NCBI GenBank assembly: GCA_944321465.1
Contig: CALULL010000013.1
Location: 1-64,000 of the forward strand
DNA: 64,000 bases
From: an uncultured Bacteroides sp.
Lineage (GTDB): Bacteria; Bacteroidota; Bacteroidia; Bacteroidales; Bacteroidaceae
Direction of reading: 5' to 3'
Shown: positions 19,093 through 28,772 of the stretch, piece by piece
How the letters are laid out: each line of letters begins with the position of its first letter
Numbering within the stretch: the stretch's first letter is position 1
Translations under genes and position numbers: made by a program
The notes under the pieces: generated by a model
The model's database searches: none
Seen by the model: the letters and a program-made list of their open reading frames with translations, nothing else
What the model was told of the DNA's origin: nothing

Positions 19093-20835
19093 ATGTTCCC
19101 TCTGAACCGACTCTTCCGCACCGTGGGCACGGCCTTCCGACGCTGCGTCAGCCGCTTCCCCGTGACACTGGCCTTTGCCTTGGCACTGGCTGCCTACCAG
19201 ATGTGGCTCATCGATTCCTCCGACCGGAAGATAGAAGACCGGCTCGCTGTCGTCCTCTTCTACTACCTATCCGTAGGCACGATGTTGTCGCTATCGCTAC
19301 ACCTGTGGGCGGAAGAGGTCCAAAGGCGGGAGACGAAAATCGGCGTGCAAACAGCGGCACAAATGCTGCTGGCCGCCGATGCATTCTTTCTCTACCACTA
19401 CACCACGGGGCCGCAAGCATTGGACATCTGCATTGCCCACGCCGCCGCTCTCCTTGCCATCGGCCTGTCGCTATTCTTCCTCTCCTTCTTCCGCGAGCGG
19501 GACGACATCCCGGCGTGGAACTTCGCGCAGACAGCCGTCGGCACACTGGCACTGACGCTGATTGTGGGCGCCGTGATGAGCGGGGGACTGTGCCTGCTGG
19601 CCTTCTCGCTGCACCAGCTCTTCGGGGCGGAGGTCGGCTACAAATGCTACCTATACATGTTAGTAATATGCAGCGAGTTGCTGCCCCTGCTGATGTTCCT
19701 GGGTCTCTTGCCCGAAAGCGAAGCCAAGCACGACCGGCAACCACAGCCCACAGCCTTCCTGCAAGGCGCCATCCGCTACCTGTTCCTGCCTTTGGCGGGG
19801 CTTTATCTGGGAGTGCTCTACGTCTATGCCGCCACCATCATCGCCCGCTGGCAGTTGCCCGACGGATGGGTATCGTGGCTGGTCGTGGCATTGATGGCAG
19901 GCATCATCGCCATCGAACTGGGACTGTACCCCTCGCGCATCAAGGAAAGACGACCAACGGACGAACGCATCGCCCGTTGGCTTCCTCTGCTCACCTTACC
20001 CTTGCTGGTACTGATGAGCGTGGGCATCGGCCGACGCTTTCTGGACTACGGCATCACCATCAACCGTCTCTACCTCGCCACGCTCAACCTGTGGTTCTAC
20101 TTCGTCTGCATCGGGCTCGTCATAGGGCGGGCACAGCGGCTGAGCTGGATACCCATCTCGTTCTCGCTGGTCTTTCTGCTTACCTCGGTGCTGCCTGTCA
20201 ATTACGCCAGCATCACGCGGAGTGCCCTACGGGATGAAGTACGCGAGACCTTCGTGCGAAGCGGACAATCCATACCCCTCACAACGACGGCCTACGAAGC
20301 CTGTCTGTTCTCCCTGCCACAGAAAGAGGCCGCCCGCCTCAATGGCAAATGCCTCTATCTGCGCGACTGGTTTGGCACAGAAAGCGTGCAGGACTTAGTA
20401 GCCGAAGACACGCCGTTCCATTCCTACGCCCCGGAAGGGCCGACCGACACCGTGGTTGTGGAAGAGCCGGACTTCTACTACGATGCCGACAACTACACCC
20501 TGCCCGTGCCCCCCGGCTACCGCTACTGCACCCGCCTCAGCGGCAGCGGCCAAGAAGACGGCCTGTTCTACAGCATCCCGCTACACGGCGAACGCATCGC
20601 ACCAGACACATTACATATCCCTACCGACACCCTGCGCAACCACGACCAGCGGCAAGCACCTGCCCCACCCGTGCTGCGCACGCAAGGCGGCAACCTCTTC
20701 GTGCTGACCTACTTCCACTCCACGCACCAGATAAGCGAGGCGAATGACGGTACGCCCGAAACACGCCCTTGCCTGAAGATAAAAGGCCTGCTCTTCCACA
20801 ACACGGAACCTATCACCCGGCAACGCCCGGAATAG
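19093..20835 (+). CDS. DUF4153-type multi-pass membrane protein
   Basis: The 580-residue protein has about ten hydrophobic segments between residues 20 and 385. A soluble C-terminal part of about 190 residues follows. The pattern fits the DUF4153 family, whose function is unknown. It lies 20 bp after prfA and 63 bp before pyrF. The family assignment is from overall resemblance and was not checked by search. Confidence 0.65.
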   Translation: MFPLNRLFRTVGTAFRRCVSRFPVTLAFALALAAYQMWLIDSSDRKIEDRLAVVLFYYLSVGTMLSLSLHLWAEEVQRRETKIGVQTAAQMLLAADAFFLYHYTTGPQALDICIAHAAALLAIGLSLFFLSFFRERDDIPAWNFAQTAVGTLALTLIVGAVMSGGLCLLAFSLHQLFGAEVGYKCYLYMLVICSELLPLLMFLGLLPESEAKHDRQPQPTAFLQGAIRYLFLPLAGLYLGVLYVYAATIIARWQLPDGWVSWLVVALMAGIIAIELGLYPSRIKERRPTDERIARWLPLLTLPLLVLMSVGIGRRFLDYGITINRLYLATLNLWFYFVCIGLVIGRAQRLSWIPISFSLVFLLTSVLPVNYASITRSALRDEVRETFVRSGQSIPLTTTAYEACLFSLPQKEAARLNGKCLYLRDWFGTESVQDLVAEDTPFHSYAPEGPTDTVVVEEPDFYYDADNYTLPVPPGYRYCTRLSGSGQEDGLFYSIPLHGERIAPDTLHIPTDTLRNHDQRQAPAPPVLRTQGGNLFVLTYFHSTHQISEANDGTPETRPCLKIKGLLFHNTEPITRQRPE

Positions 20836-20898
20836 AGGCACGCAGCCTACATTGGACAAACCTATTTCATCAACATAAAACTCATAAATGAAGAAGAC

Positions 20899-21723
20899 AT
20901 GAACAAGCAACAACTCATCGACAACATCCGCCGCAAGCAGAGCTTCCTCTGCGTGGGTCTGGACACCGACATCAAGAAAATCCCAGATCATCTGCTGGAC
21001 AGCCACGAACCCATCTTCGCCTTCAACCGCGCCATCATCGATGCCACCGCCGACCTCTGCGTGGCCTACAAGCCCAACCTGGCCTTCTACGAAAGCCTGG
21101 GCGTGAAGGGATGGCAGGCACTGGAGAAGACCGTGCGCTACATCCGCGAGCAGTACCCCGACCAGCTCGTCATCGCCGATGCCAAGCGCGGCGACATAGG
21201 CAACACCTCGGCCATGTACGCACACGCCCTCTTCGAGGACCTGCGGGCCGATGCCGTCACCGTGGCCCCCTACATGGGCGAAGACAGCGTGACGCCCTTC
21301 CTGGGCTACGAGGACAAGTGGGTGGTGCTGCTGGCACTGACCAGCAACAAAGGCTCGCACGACTTCCAGCTGACCGAGGACCGGGACGGCGAACGCCTCT
21401 TCGAGAAGGTGCTGCGCCGCAGCCAGCAGTGGGCGGGCGACGACCGCATGATGTACGTCGTCGGAGCCACGCAGGGACGCATGTTCGAGGACATACGCCG
21501 CATCGCTCCCAACCACTTCCTGCTCGTGCCCGGCGTGGGAGCGCAAGGCGGCTCGCTGGAAGAGGTGTGCCGATATGGCATGACGAAGGAGTGCGGACTC
21601 ATCGTCAACTCCAGCCGTGCCATCATCTATGCCGCCCACGACCACGCCTTTGCCGACGCCGCACGCCAGGCCGCACGCCAGGTGCAGCAGCAGATGGCCG
21701 AACAGCTGAAAACCATCTTCTAA
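20899..21723 (+). CDS. pyrF: Orotidine 5'-phosphate decarboxylase
   Basis: PyrF decarboxylates OMP to UMP, the last step of UMP synthesis. The 274-residue protein is of the longer subfamily (pyrF type 2). The catalytic motif [11 protein letters not shown] starts at Asp94, with Lys96 and Asp99 as the expected proton-transfer network. The phosphate-binding end reads [14 protein letters not shown] and NSSRAIIYA. The ATG at 20899 is preceded by GAAGAC and is the first in frame with the conserved N-terminus (FLCVGLDTD). Confidence 0.95.
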   Translation: MNKQQLIDNIRRKQSFLCVGLDTDIKKIPDHLLDSHEPIFAFNRAIIDATADLCVAYKPNLAFYESLGVKGWQALEKTVRYIREQYPDQLVIADAKRGDIGNTSAMYAHALFEDLRADAVTVAPYMGEDSVTPFLGYEDKWVVLLALTSNKGSHDFQLTEDRDGERLFEKVLRRSQQWAGDDRMMYVVGATQGRMFEDIRRIAPNHFLLVPGVGAQGGSLEEVCRYGMTKECGLIVNSSRAIIYAAHDHAFADAARQAARQVQQQMAEQLKTIF

Positions 21724-21765
21724 CCCCTCACTCCACCCACGACCAAACGAACAAAGCACACAAAG

Positions 21766-22212
21766 ATGGAACCACTGAAAGACATGCCTAAGGACTACGT
21801 GCTGTGCCCGGCCACCGACGCAGCCTGCCCCCGTGCCGCCACGTGCCTGCGCGCCCACGCCTGGCGCACGCTGGCCGCCGGGCGGGAAAAGGGGTGGACG
21901 TTCGTCCGCTCGCTCAGCCCTGCCCTGGCCATCAGCCCGCCCAGCCCATGCCCCCACTACCGCAACAGCACCCCCGTGCGCCTGGCCCGGGGCATGAGCC
22001 ACCTGTTCGACGACGTACCCCGTCGGCTCGCCCTCAGTGTGCGCCGCCAAGTGGTGCTCTGCTTCAGCAGCGAGCGGTATTTCTACTACTGCCGGGGAGG
22101 GAAACGGCTCATCACTCCCGAAGAGCAGCAGGCCGTGGCCGCAGTATTCAAGCGGGCGGGCCTGAGCTTTCCACCGAAGTTTGACAGCTACGAGGAGGGA
22201 TACAACTGGTAA
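21766..22212 (+). CDS. Small cysteine-rich protein, DUF6078-like
   Basis: The 148-residue protein has a cluster of cysteines near the start (CPATDAACPRAATC) and another in SPPSPCPHY, which may bind metal. The C-terminal half has RYFYYCRGGKRLITPEEQQAVAAVFKRAG. I associate this layout with the Bacteroidales DUF6078 family, whose function is unknown; that assignment is tentative. It lies between pyrF and the HD-domain gene. Confidence 0.6.
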   Translation: MEPLKDMPKDYVLCPATDAACPRAATCLRAHAWRTLAAGREKGWTFVRSLSPALAISPPSPCPHYRNSTPVRLARGMSHLFDDVPRRLALSVRRQVVLCFSSERYFYYCRGGKRLITPEEQQAVAAVFKRAGLSFPPKFDSYEEGYNW

Positions 22213-22223
22213 TCAGGAACATT

Positions 22224-22356
22224 GGACTGCACGGCTACTGCGCGGCCCTTGCAGCAGTGCTGCTAAAGCCACGCAGTAGTGCTGCAAAGGCAGTGCAGCG
22301 GAACTGCAAAGGCCGTGCAGCACTACTGCAAAGGCAATGCAGGTACCGTGCAGTCC
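22224..22356. repeat. 22-bp-period palindrome array inside an inverted repeat, locus 2
   Basis: Five 22-bp units start at 22229, 22251, 22273, 22295 and 22317. Four contain GCAG-N5-CTGC followed by a 9-bp spacer that usually reads AAAGGC. The array is bounded by a perfect 11-bp inverted repeat, GGACTGCACGG (22224-22234) and CCGTGCAGTCC (22346-22356). It sits directly upstream of the HD-domain gene. Confidence 0.8.
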
Positions 22357-22393
22357 ATACACACTACAAATCAACAAGTTAGCAAGCACACAC

Positions 22394-23623
22394 ATGTCCA
22401 TCGGCAACAAGATAATCAACGACCCCGTATTCGGGTTCATCAAGATACCGCGCGGGCTCATCTACGACCTGCTGTGCCACCCGCTGCTGCAACGTCTGAC
22501 GCGCATCAAGCAGCTGGGCCTGTCGTCCGTGGTCTACCCCGGGGCGCAGCACACGCGCTTCCAGCACTCGCTGGGGGCGTTCCACCTCATGAGCGAGGCC
22601 ATCCGCCAGCTACAGGAGAAGGGCAACTTCATCTTCGACAGCGAGGCCGAGGCCGTCGAGGCGGCCATCCTGCTGCACGACATCGGGCACGGCCCCTTCT
22701 CGCACGTGCTGGAGGACACGCTGGTGCGCGGAATGCCCCACGAGGACATCTCGCTGATGCTCATGGAGCGCATCAACCGCGAGCTGGGCGGACGGCTGTC
22801 GCTGGCCATACGCATCTTCAGGGACGAGTATCCCAAACGCTTCCTGCACCAGCTGGTGAGCGGGCAGCTCGACATGGACCGCCTGGACTACCTGCGGCGC
22901 GACAGCTTCTACACGGGCGTGACGGAGGGCAACATCGGCTCGGCCCGCATCATCAAGATGCTCGACGTGCTGGACGACCGGCTGGTGGTCGAGGCCAAGG
23001 GCATATACTCCATAGAGAACTTCCTGACGGCCCGCCGCCTGATGTACTGGCAGGTGTATCTGCACAAGACGTCGGTGGCCTACGAGCAGCTGCTCGTCAG
23101 CACCCTGCTGCGTGCCAAGGAGCTGGCCGCCGGGGGCGAACGGCTGTTTGCCCCGCCGTCGCTGCGCTTCTTCCTGGAGCACGACACTGATGCCGCCGCC
23201 TTCCGCTCCGACCCGCGCTGCCTGGAGCACTTCGTGCGGCTGGACGACAACGACGTATGGAGCAGCCTCAAGGTGTGGGCCGGACACCCGGACAAGGTAC
23301 TCTCCACGCTGAGCGCGGGCATGGTGGACCGCCGCCTGCTGAAGGTCGAGATAGCCCCCGTCCCCTTTGGCGAAGAACGCAAGCAGGCCCTGCGGCAACA
23401 CATAGCCTCGCAGCTGGGCATCGGCGAAAAAGAGGCCCGCTACTTTGTCTGCACCGCCGACACCGAGCGCGACATGTACAACCCCTCGGACGACAGCATC
23501 GACATTCTCTATGCAGACGGCACGACCAAGAACATCGCCGAAGCATCGGACATGCTGAACATCGCCCTGCTGTCCAAAAAGGTGAAGAAACACTACCTCT
23601 GCTACTGGCGCACAGAGCAATAA
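22394..23623 (+). CDS. HD-domain phosphohydrolase
   Basis: The 409-residue protein carries an HD metal-dependent phosphohydrolase domain. Expected ligands are visible as His in HTRFQHSLG, the HD pair in [12 protein letters not shown], and Asp in [18 protein letters not shown]. The layout is that of the dGTPase/SAMHD1-like branch, so nucleotide hydrolysis is possible, but the substrate is not defined for the Bacteroidales members. The ATG at 22394 ([16 protein letters not shown]) is chosen because the conserved region starts there and the longer frame runs into the repeat array. Confidence 0.85.
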   Translation: MSIGNKIINDPVFGFIKIPRGLIYDLLCHPLLQRLTRIKQLGLSSVVYPGAQHTRFQHSLGAFHLMSEAIRQLQEKGNFIFDSEAEAVEAAILLHDIGHGPFSHVLEDTLVRGMPHEDISLMLMERINRELGGRLSLAIRIFRDEYPKRFLHQLVSGQLDMDRLDYLRRDSFYTGVTEGNIGSARIIKMLDVLDDRLVVEAKGIYSIENFLTARRLMYWQVYLHKTSVAYEQLLVSTLLRAKELAAGGERLFAPPSLRFFLEHDTDAAAFRSDPRCLEHFVRLDDNDVWSSLKVWAGHPDKVLSTLSAGMVDRRLLKVEIAPVPFGEERKQALRQHIASQLGIGEKEARYFVCTADTERDMYNPSDDSIDILYADGTTKNIAEASDMLNIALLSKKVKKHYLCYWRTEQ

Positions 23624-23751
23624 GTCAGCCCCAGGCCATGCACACGGGCAACAAAAAGCCCCCACAGTGTCAAAAAGACAAGCCAAAACAAGGATATATG
23701 GAAAAAAAATCCGTTCTTTGCGGATTGAAAAACCATCTAACAAAACAAGAC

Positions 23752-24813
23752 ATGGAATTTTCAGCCAAACAAATAGCTGCATTCACTGGCGGAGAAATCG
23801 TCGGCGACGAGAACGCCACCGTGCACACCTTTGCCAAGATAGAAGAAGGCACGCCGGGAGCACTCTCCTTTCTGGCCAATCCGAAATATACACCTTATAT
23901 ATATAATACACAATCGAGCATCGTGCTGGTGAACCGCGACTTCACCCCCGAGCAAGAAGTGAAGGCCACCCTCATCAAGGTGGACAACGCCTACGACAGC
24001 CTGGCCCGCCTGCTCAGCCTCTACGAGCAGAGCAAGCCCCGGCGGCAGGGCATCAGCCCCCTGGCCTCGGTGGCCGCCACGGCACAGATAGGCCGCGAGG
24101 CCTACATTGGCCCCTTCGCCGTAATCGACGAGGGAGCGCGCATAGGCGACCGCACGCAGGTCTATCCTCATTGCTACGTGGGCAGCCACGCCGTAGTGGG
24201 CGACGAGTGTGTGCTCTACTCGGGAGCCGCCATCTATCACGACTGCCGCGTGGGCAACCGCTGCACGCTGCACTCGGGCAGCGTCGTCGGAGCCGACGGC
24301 TTCGGCTTCGCCCCCACAGCCGATGGCTACGACAAGATACCGCAGATAGGCATCGCCATCCTGGAAGACGACGTGGAGGTGGGTGCCAATACGTGCATAG
24401 ACCGCGCCACAATGGGGGCCACGGTGGTGCACCGGGGCGTGAAACTGGACAACCTCGTGCAGATAGCCCACAACGACGAGATAGGCTCGCACACCGTAAT
24501 GGCCGCCCAGGTAGGCGTGGCCGGCTCGACCAAGGTGGGCGAATGGTGCATGTTTGGCGGGCAAGTGGGCATAGCGGGACACATACAGATAGGCGACCGC
24601 GTGTCGTTCGGCGCCCAGTCGGGCGTGCCAAGCAGCGTGAAGGGGGGGCAGCGACTCATAGGCACCCCGCCGATGGAGGAAAAGCCCTACTTCAAGTCGC
24701 AGGCCATCTTCCGCAAACTGCCCGACATGTACTTTGAACTGAACGCCCTGCGCAAGGAACTGAACGAACTGAAACAACAACTCACCCAAAAGCAAACAAA
24801 CGACCCATGCTGA
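23752..24813 (+). CDS. lpxD: UDP-3-O-(3-hydroxyacyl)glucosamine N-acyltransferase
   Basis: LpxD adds the N-linked hydroxyacyl chain in the third step of lipid A synthesis. The 353-residue protein has the N-terminal uridine-binding domain (about 1-100) and a left-handed beta-helix of hexapeptide repeats (about 105-320). The region [20 protein letters not shown] contains the likely catalytic His. The ATG at 23752 ([14 protein letters not shown]) matches the family start; an upstream in-frame ATG at 23698 would add 18 atypical residues. Its stop overlaps the lpxC start as ATGCTGA. Confidence 0.93.
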   Translation: MEFSAKQIAAFTGGEIVGDENATVHTFAKIEEGTPGALSFLANPKYTPYIYNTQSSIVLVNRDFTPEQEVKATLIKVDNAYDSLARLLSLYEQSKPRRQGISPLASVAATAQIGREAYIGPFAVIDEGARIGDRTQVYPHCYVGSHAVVGDECVLYSGAAIYHDCRVGNRCTLHSGSVVGADGFGFAPTADGYDKIPQIGIAILEDDVEVGANTCIDRATMGATVVHRGVKLDNLVQIAHNDEIGSHTVMAAQVGVAGSTKVGEWCMFGGQVGIAGHIQIGDRVSFGAQSGVPSSVKGGQRLIGTPPMEEKPYFKSQAIFRKLPDMYFELNALRKELNELKQQLTQKQTNDPC

Positions 24814-26192
24814 AACAAAAGACACTAAAGGACAGTTTCTCGCTAAGCGGCAAGGGGCTTCACACGGGACTGGAGCTGACCGTCACGTTCCGCCCAGCGC
24901 CGGACAACCACGGATACAAGATACAACGCACCGACCTGGAAGGCCGCCCCACGATAGATGCCGTGGCCGACAACGTGACGGAAACCACACGAGGCACCGT
25001 GCTGTCGAAGCAGGGCGTGAAGGTAAGCACCGTGGAGCACGGCATGGCCGCCCTCTATGCCCTGGGCATCGACAACTGCCTCATCGAAGTGGATGGACCG
25101 GAATTTCCCATATTGGACGGTAGCGCACTTCCCTACGTCAACGAGATAGAACGCGTAGGAACGGTGGAACAGAGTGCCGTAAAGGATTTCTACATCATCA
25201 AATCCAAAATCGAGGTGCGCGACGAGCAGTCAGGCTCGTCCATCATCGTCCTGCCCGACGAGAACTTCAGCCTCAATGTCCTCATCTCCTACGAGTCGAA
25301 CATACTGCCCAACCAGTTTGCCACGCTGGAGAACATGGCCGACTTTAAAAACGAAATAGCCGCCAGCCGCACGTTTGTCTTCGTCCGCGAAATCGAACCG
25401 CTACTGCACGCCGGGCTTATCCGGGGCGGCGACCTGGACAATGCCATCGTCATCTACGAACGCCAGATGTCGCAAGAAAACTTCGACAAGCTGGCCGACG
25501 TGATGGGTGTCCCCCACATGGATGCCGCCCGTCTGGGCTACATCATGCACAAGCCACTTGTCTGGCCCAACGAATGTGCCCGCCACAAGCTGCTCGACAT
25601 CATCGGCGACTTGGCCCTCATCGGGAAACCTATCAAGGGACGCATCATCGCTACCCGCCCGGGACACACCATCAACAATCGGTTTGCCCGTCAGATGCGC
25701 AAGGAAATCCGCCTGCACGAAGTACAAGCCCCCATATACGACTGCAACCGCCCGCCGCTGATGGATGTCAACCGCATCCGCGAACTCCTGCCCCACCGTT
25801 ACCCCTTCCAGCTGGTCGACAAGGTGATTGAGATGGGCGCCAACTACATAGTAGGCGTGAAGAACGTCACCGGCAACGAACCGTTCTTCCAAGGCCACTT
25901 CCCGCAAGAGCCCGTCATGCCGGGGGTGTTGCAGGTAGAGGCTATGGCTCAGACGGGCGGACTGCTGGTACTCAACTCCGTGGACGAGCCCGAACGCTAC
26001 TCCACCTACTTCCTGAAGATAGACGGCGTGAAATTCCGCCAGAAAGTAGTCCCGGGAGACACCCTCATCTTCCGGGTCGAGTTGATGGCTCCCATACGTC
26101 GTGGCATATCGACAATGAAAGGCTATGTGTTTGTAGGCGAAAAGGTGGTATGCGAAGCCGAATTCATGGCACAAATAGTAAAGAACAAGTAA
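24807..26192 (+). CDS. lpxC-fabZ: Bifunctional LpxC/FabZ: UDP-3-O-acyl-GlcNAc deacetylase and hydroxyacyl-ACP dehydratase
   Basis: This 461-residue fusion is characteristic of the Bacteroidota. The N-terminal LpxC part (about 1-305) performs the committed deacetylation of lipid A synthesis; zinc-site motifs are visible in [11 protein letters not shown] and the HKLLDIIGD segment. The C-terminal FabZ part (about 315-460) dehydrates hydroxyacyl-ACP; its active site is [14 protein letters not shown] and [20 protein letters not shown]. The fusion joins lipid A commitment to supply of hydroxyacyl chains. Translation is coupled to lpxD by a 7-bp overlap. Confidence 0.95.
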   Translation: MLKQKTLKDSFSLSGKGLHTGLELTVTFRPAPDNHGYKIQRTDLEGRPTIDAVADNVTETTRGTVLSKQGVKVSTVEHGMAALYALGIDNCLIEVDGPEFPILDGSALPYVNEIERVGTVEQSAVKDFYIIKSKIEVRDEQSGSSIIVLPDENFSLNVLISYESNILPNQFATLENMADFKNEIAASRTFVFVREIEPLLHAGLIRGGDLDNAIVIYERQMSQENFDKLADVMGVPHMDAARLGYIMHKPLVWPNECARHKLLDIIGDLALIGKPIKGRIIATRPGHTINNRFARQMRKEIRLHEVQAPIYDCNRPPLMDVNRIRELLPHRYPFQLVDKVIEMGANYIVGVKNVTGNEPFFQGHFPQEPVMPGVLQVEAMAQTGGLLVLNSVDEPERYSTYFLKIDGVKFRQKVVPGDTLIFRVELMAPIRRGISTMKGYVFVGEKVVCEAEFMAQIVKNK

Positions 26193-26208
26193 ATTATAAT
26201 AATGACGA

Positions 26209-26290
26209 ATGAAAAGTGAGGAACTGACGAGCAAGCGGGGGGACCGGAAAGACGACGCTTCTTCATTTTTCATTCCTAATTCTTCATTCA
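26209..26290. repeat. Intergenic imperfect inverted repeat between lpxC-fabZ and lpxA
   Basis: An AATGAAAAGTGAGGAAC-type arm near 26210 pairs imperfectly with CTTCTTCATTTTTCATT near 26261-26277, and further ATTCTTCATTC copies follow. Sequences of this type, reading MKNEE or MNEEL in one frame, recur in Bacteroidales intergenic regions. No function is apparent, and it separates otherwise tightly spaced lipid A genes. Confidence 0.45.
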
Positions 26291-26293
26291 AAT

Positions 26294-27067
26294 ATGATTA
26301 GTCCCTTAGCATACATCCATCCCGAAGCCCGGATAGGCAACAACGTGGAGATTGGCCCCTTCGTGTTCATCGACAAGAACGTAGTGATTGGCGACAACAA
26401 CAAGATTATGCCCAACGTCAACATCCTCTACGGCGCACGCATCGGCAGCGGCAACACCATCTTCCCGGGAGCCGTCATCGGTGCCGTCCCCCAGGACCTG
26501 AAGTTCAAAGGCGAAGAGACCACGGCCGAAGTAGGCGACAACAACCTCATACGCGAGAACGTAACCATCAACCGTGGCACGGCAGCCAAGGGCAGAACCC
26601 GCGTGGGGAACAACAACCTGCTGATGGAGAGCGTACACATTGCCCACGATGCCACCATAGGCAACGGTTGCATCATAGGCAACGGGACAAAGTTGGCCGG
26701 AGAAGTCGTGATAGACGACTGCTCCATCATCAGTGCCAACGTCCTGATGCACCAGTTCTGCCGGGTGGCCGGATACGGCATGGTGCAAGGCGGCTGCCGC
26801 TTCAGCAAGGACATCCCGCCCTACATCATCGCCGGACGCGACCCCATCTGCTACGCGGGCATCAACATCGTGGGGCTGCGCCGACGCAATTTCTCCAACG
26901 AAACCATCGAGCAGATACACAACGCCTACCGCCTCATCTACCAAAGCGGACTGAACACAACGGAGGCCTTGCAGAAGATTGAGACCGAGATGGAACAAAC
27001 CAAGGAGATACAATACATCGTGAACTTCATAAAAGAGTCAGCCCGAGGCATCATCCCCGGGAAGTAA
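26294..27067 (+). CDS. lpxA: Acyl-ACP--UDP-N-acetylglucosamine O-acyltransferase
   Basis: LpxA carries out the first step of lipid A synthesis. The 257-residue protein is a hexapeptide-repeat beta-helix (about 1-190) with a helical C-terminal domain. The catalytic His lies in ESVHIAHDATIGNGC. The segment VLMHQFCRVAGYGMVQGG and SKDIPPYIIAGRDP are family signatures. It completes an lpxD, lpxC-fabZ, lpxA cluster. Confidence 0.95.
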   Translation: MISPLAYIHPEARIGNNVEIGPFVFIDKNVVIGDNNKIMPNVNILYGARIGSGNTIFPGAVIGAVPQDLKFKGEETTAEVGDNNLIRENVTINRGTAAKGRTRVGNNNLLMESVHIAHDATIGNGCIIGNGTKLAGEVVIDDCSIISANVLMHQFCRVAGYGMVQGGCRFSKDIPPYIIAGRDPICYAGINIVGLRRRNFSNETIEQIHNAYRLIYQSGLNTTEALQKIETEMEQTKEIQYIVNFIKESARGIIPGK

Positions 27068-27100
27068 CAACATAGAACGAAAAACAACGACAGACACACT

Positions 27101-27667
27101 ATGATATACCGATTTACAATCATCTCGGACGAGGTGGACGACTTCGTACGGGAAATACAAATAGACCCCGAGGCTACATTCTACGACTTCCACGAAGCCA
27201 TCCTGAAAGCAGCCGGATACAGCGACGACCAGATGACCTCCTTCTTCATCTGCGACGAGGACTGGGAGCGCGAGAAAGAAGTCACCCTTGAGGAAATGGA
27301 CGACAATCCCGAAATGGACAACTGGGTGATGAAAGACACGCGTATCGACGAACTGGTAGAAGACGAGAAGCAGAAACTCGTCTACGTTTTCGACTACATG
27401 ACCGAGCGTTGTTTCTTCATCGAACTTACCGAAATCATCACCGGCAAGCACATGAAGGGAGCAAAGTGCACAAAAAAGCAAGGAGAGGCGCCCAAACAGA
27501 CGATGGACTTCAACGAGTTCGAGACAAAAGCCAACGCTTCTTCGCTCGACCTGGACGAGAACTTCTACGGAGACCAGGACTACAATTTGGACGACTTCGA
27601 CCGCGACGGCTTTGAGGGCTTCGATACGGGCAGCGGTGGAAACCCCTACGACGAGGACCGCTATTAA
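27101..27667 (+). CDS. Plasmid pRiA4b ORF-3-like protein (IS1096 passenger TnpR family)
   Basis: The 188-residue acidic protein begins with the pRiA4b ORF-3-like fold (YRFTIISDEVDDFVREIQID, FYDFHEAILKAAGYSDDQMTSFFICDEDW). The C-terminal 50 residues are highly acidic and probably disordered (DQDYNLDDFDRDGFEGFD). Despite the family's name, proteins of this form are widespread in Bacteroidota chromosomes and no transposon ends are seen here. Its function is unknown. It starts 33 bp after lpxA. Confidence 0.75.
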   Translation: MIYRFTIISDEVDDFVREIQIDPEATFYDFHEAILKAAGYSDDQMTSFFICDEDWEREKEVTLEEMDDNPEMDNWVMKDTRIDELVEDEKQKLVYVFDYMTERCFFIELTEIITGKHMKGAKCTKKQGEAPKQTMDFNEFETKANASSLDLDENFYGDQDYNLDDFDRDGFEGFDTGSGGNPYDEDRY

Positions 27668-27707
27668 GCCCAGCGAAGACCTCCTCAACACGCACATAAC
27701 CAAGGAA

Positions 27708-27742
27708 GCCTGTGCTCCACACACAAAGAAGGGGGCACAGGC
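27708..27742 (+). terminator. Hairpin between the pRiA4b-like gene and miaA
   Basis: GCCTGTGC (27708-27715) and GCACAGGC (27735-27742) form a perfect 8-bp stem, followed by ATTTCTAT. It could weakly separate the lipid A cluster from miaA. Confidence 0.5.
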
Positions 27743-27799
27743 ATTTCTATATCTGGCACGCCCCACAAAAGACTAAAGACAACGCACACCTACATCTCC

Positions 27800-28696
27800 A
27801 TGCCCACACTCATCGTACTCGTAGGACCCACCGGAGTGGGAAAGACCGAACTGAGCCTAAGCCTGGCCGAGGAGCTGAATACCTGCATCATATCGGCAGA
27901 CTCGCGCCAACTGTATGCCGACCTCAAGATTGGCACCGCCGCCCCTACCACCAGTCAGTTGTCCCGCGTAAAACACTATTTCGTAGGAACCCTGTCACTA
28001 ACCGACTACTACAGTGCCGCCCAATACGAAGCAGAAGTCATGCAGTTGCTCGACTCTTTGTTTTCCTCCCACCACACCATCTTGCTCACAGGCGGTTCCA
28101 TGATGTACATCGATGCTGTGTGCAGCGGCATCGACGACATCCCGACAGTCGATACCGAGACTCGCCAGCTCATGCGCCACCGATACGAGACCGAAGGGCT
28201 GGAACAACTGTGCAGCGAATTGCGCCTGCTCGACCCCGAGTACTACCGCATAGCCGACCTGAAGAACGCCAAACGGATTGTTCACGCCTTGGAAATCTGC
28301 TACATGACGGGGCGGACCTACACCTCCTTCCGAACACAGACCAAGAAGCAACGCCCCTTCGACATCGTCAAGATAGGACTGAAGCGCGACCGAGAGGAAC
28401 TATACGAACGCATCAACCGCCGCGTGGACCAGATGATGACCGATGGCCTGCTGACAGAAGCCCAGCAGGTGTATCCCTATCGGCAAAGCAACTCGCTCAA
28501 TACCGTAGGTTACAAAGAACTGTTCAAGTATCTTGACGGAGAGTGGACGCTGGACTTCGCCGTCGAAAAGATAAAGCAGAACAGCCGCATCTACTCGCGC
28601 AAGCAAATGACGTGGTTCAAGCGCGACCCCGACATTCGATGGTTCCACCCCGACGAAACGACTGCCATAAAACAATACCTGCACTCCGTACTATGA
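27800..28696 (+). CDS. miaA: tRNA dimethylallyltransferase
   Basis: MiaA transfers a dimethylallyl group to A37 of tRNAs that read UNN codons. The 298-residue protein has the P-loop [11 protein letters not shown] near residue 9, the [16 protein letters not shown] substrate-binding loop, the [10 protein letters not shown] strand, and the C-terminal [18 protein letters not shown] region. Confidence 0.95.
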   Translation: MPTLIVLVGPTGVGKTELSLSLAEELNTCIISADSRQLYADLKIGTAAPTTSQLSRVKHYFVGTLSLTDYYSAAQYEAEVMQLLDSLFSSHHTILLTGGSMMYIDAVCSGIDDIPTVDTETRQLMRHRYETEGLEQLCSELRLLDPEYYRIADLKNAKRIVHALEICYMTGRTYTSFRTQTKKQRPFDIVKIGLKRDREELYERINRRVDQMMTDGLLTEAQQVYPYRQSNSLNTVGYKELFKYLDGEWTLDFAVEKIKQNSRIYSRKQMTWFKRDPDIRWFHPDETTAIKQYLHSVL

Positions 28697-28735
28697 AAGC
28701 CCCGCCGCACAACTGTCCGTGTCGGGCTTTTACAC

Positions 28736-28743
28736 TATCTTTG
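28736..28743 (+). promoter_or_regulatory. Candidate -7 box of cobB
   Basis: TATCTTTG fits TAnnTTTG and lies 30 bp before the cobB ATG at 28773. Its position inside an upstream in-frame extension argues for the 28773 start. Confidence 0.55.
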
Positions 28744-28772
28744 CACCTCCACACAAACGAAAGACCACAGAG

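Noticed and set aside
20611-22050. 479-codon minus-strand frame opposite pyrF and the DUF6078-like gene
   Set aside because: pyrF is certain on the plus strand; the antisense product has the same Val/Gly/His bias as other shadows.
27101-27667. Transposon-encoded resolvase
   Set aside because: The family name refers to an IS passenger gene, but there are no serine-recombinase motifs, transposase or inverted ends here.
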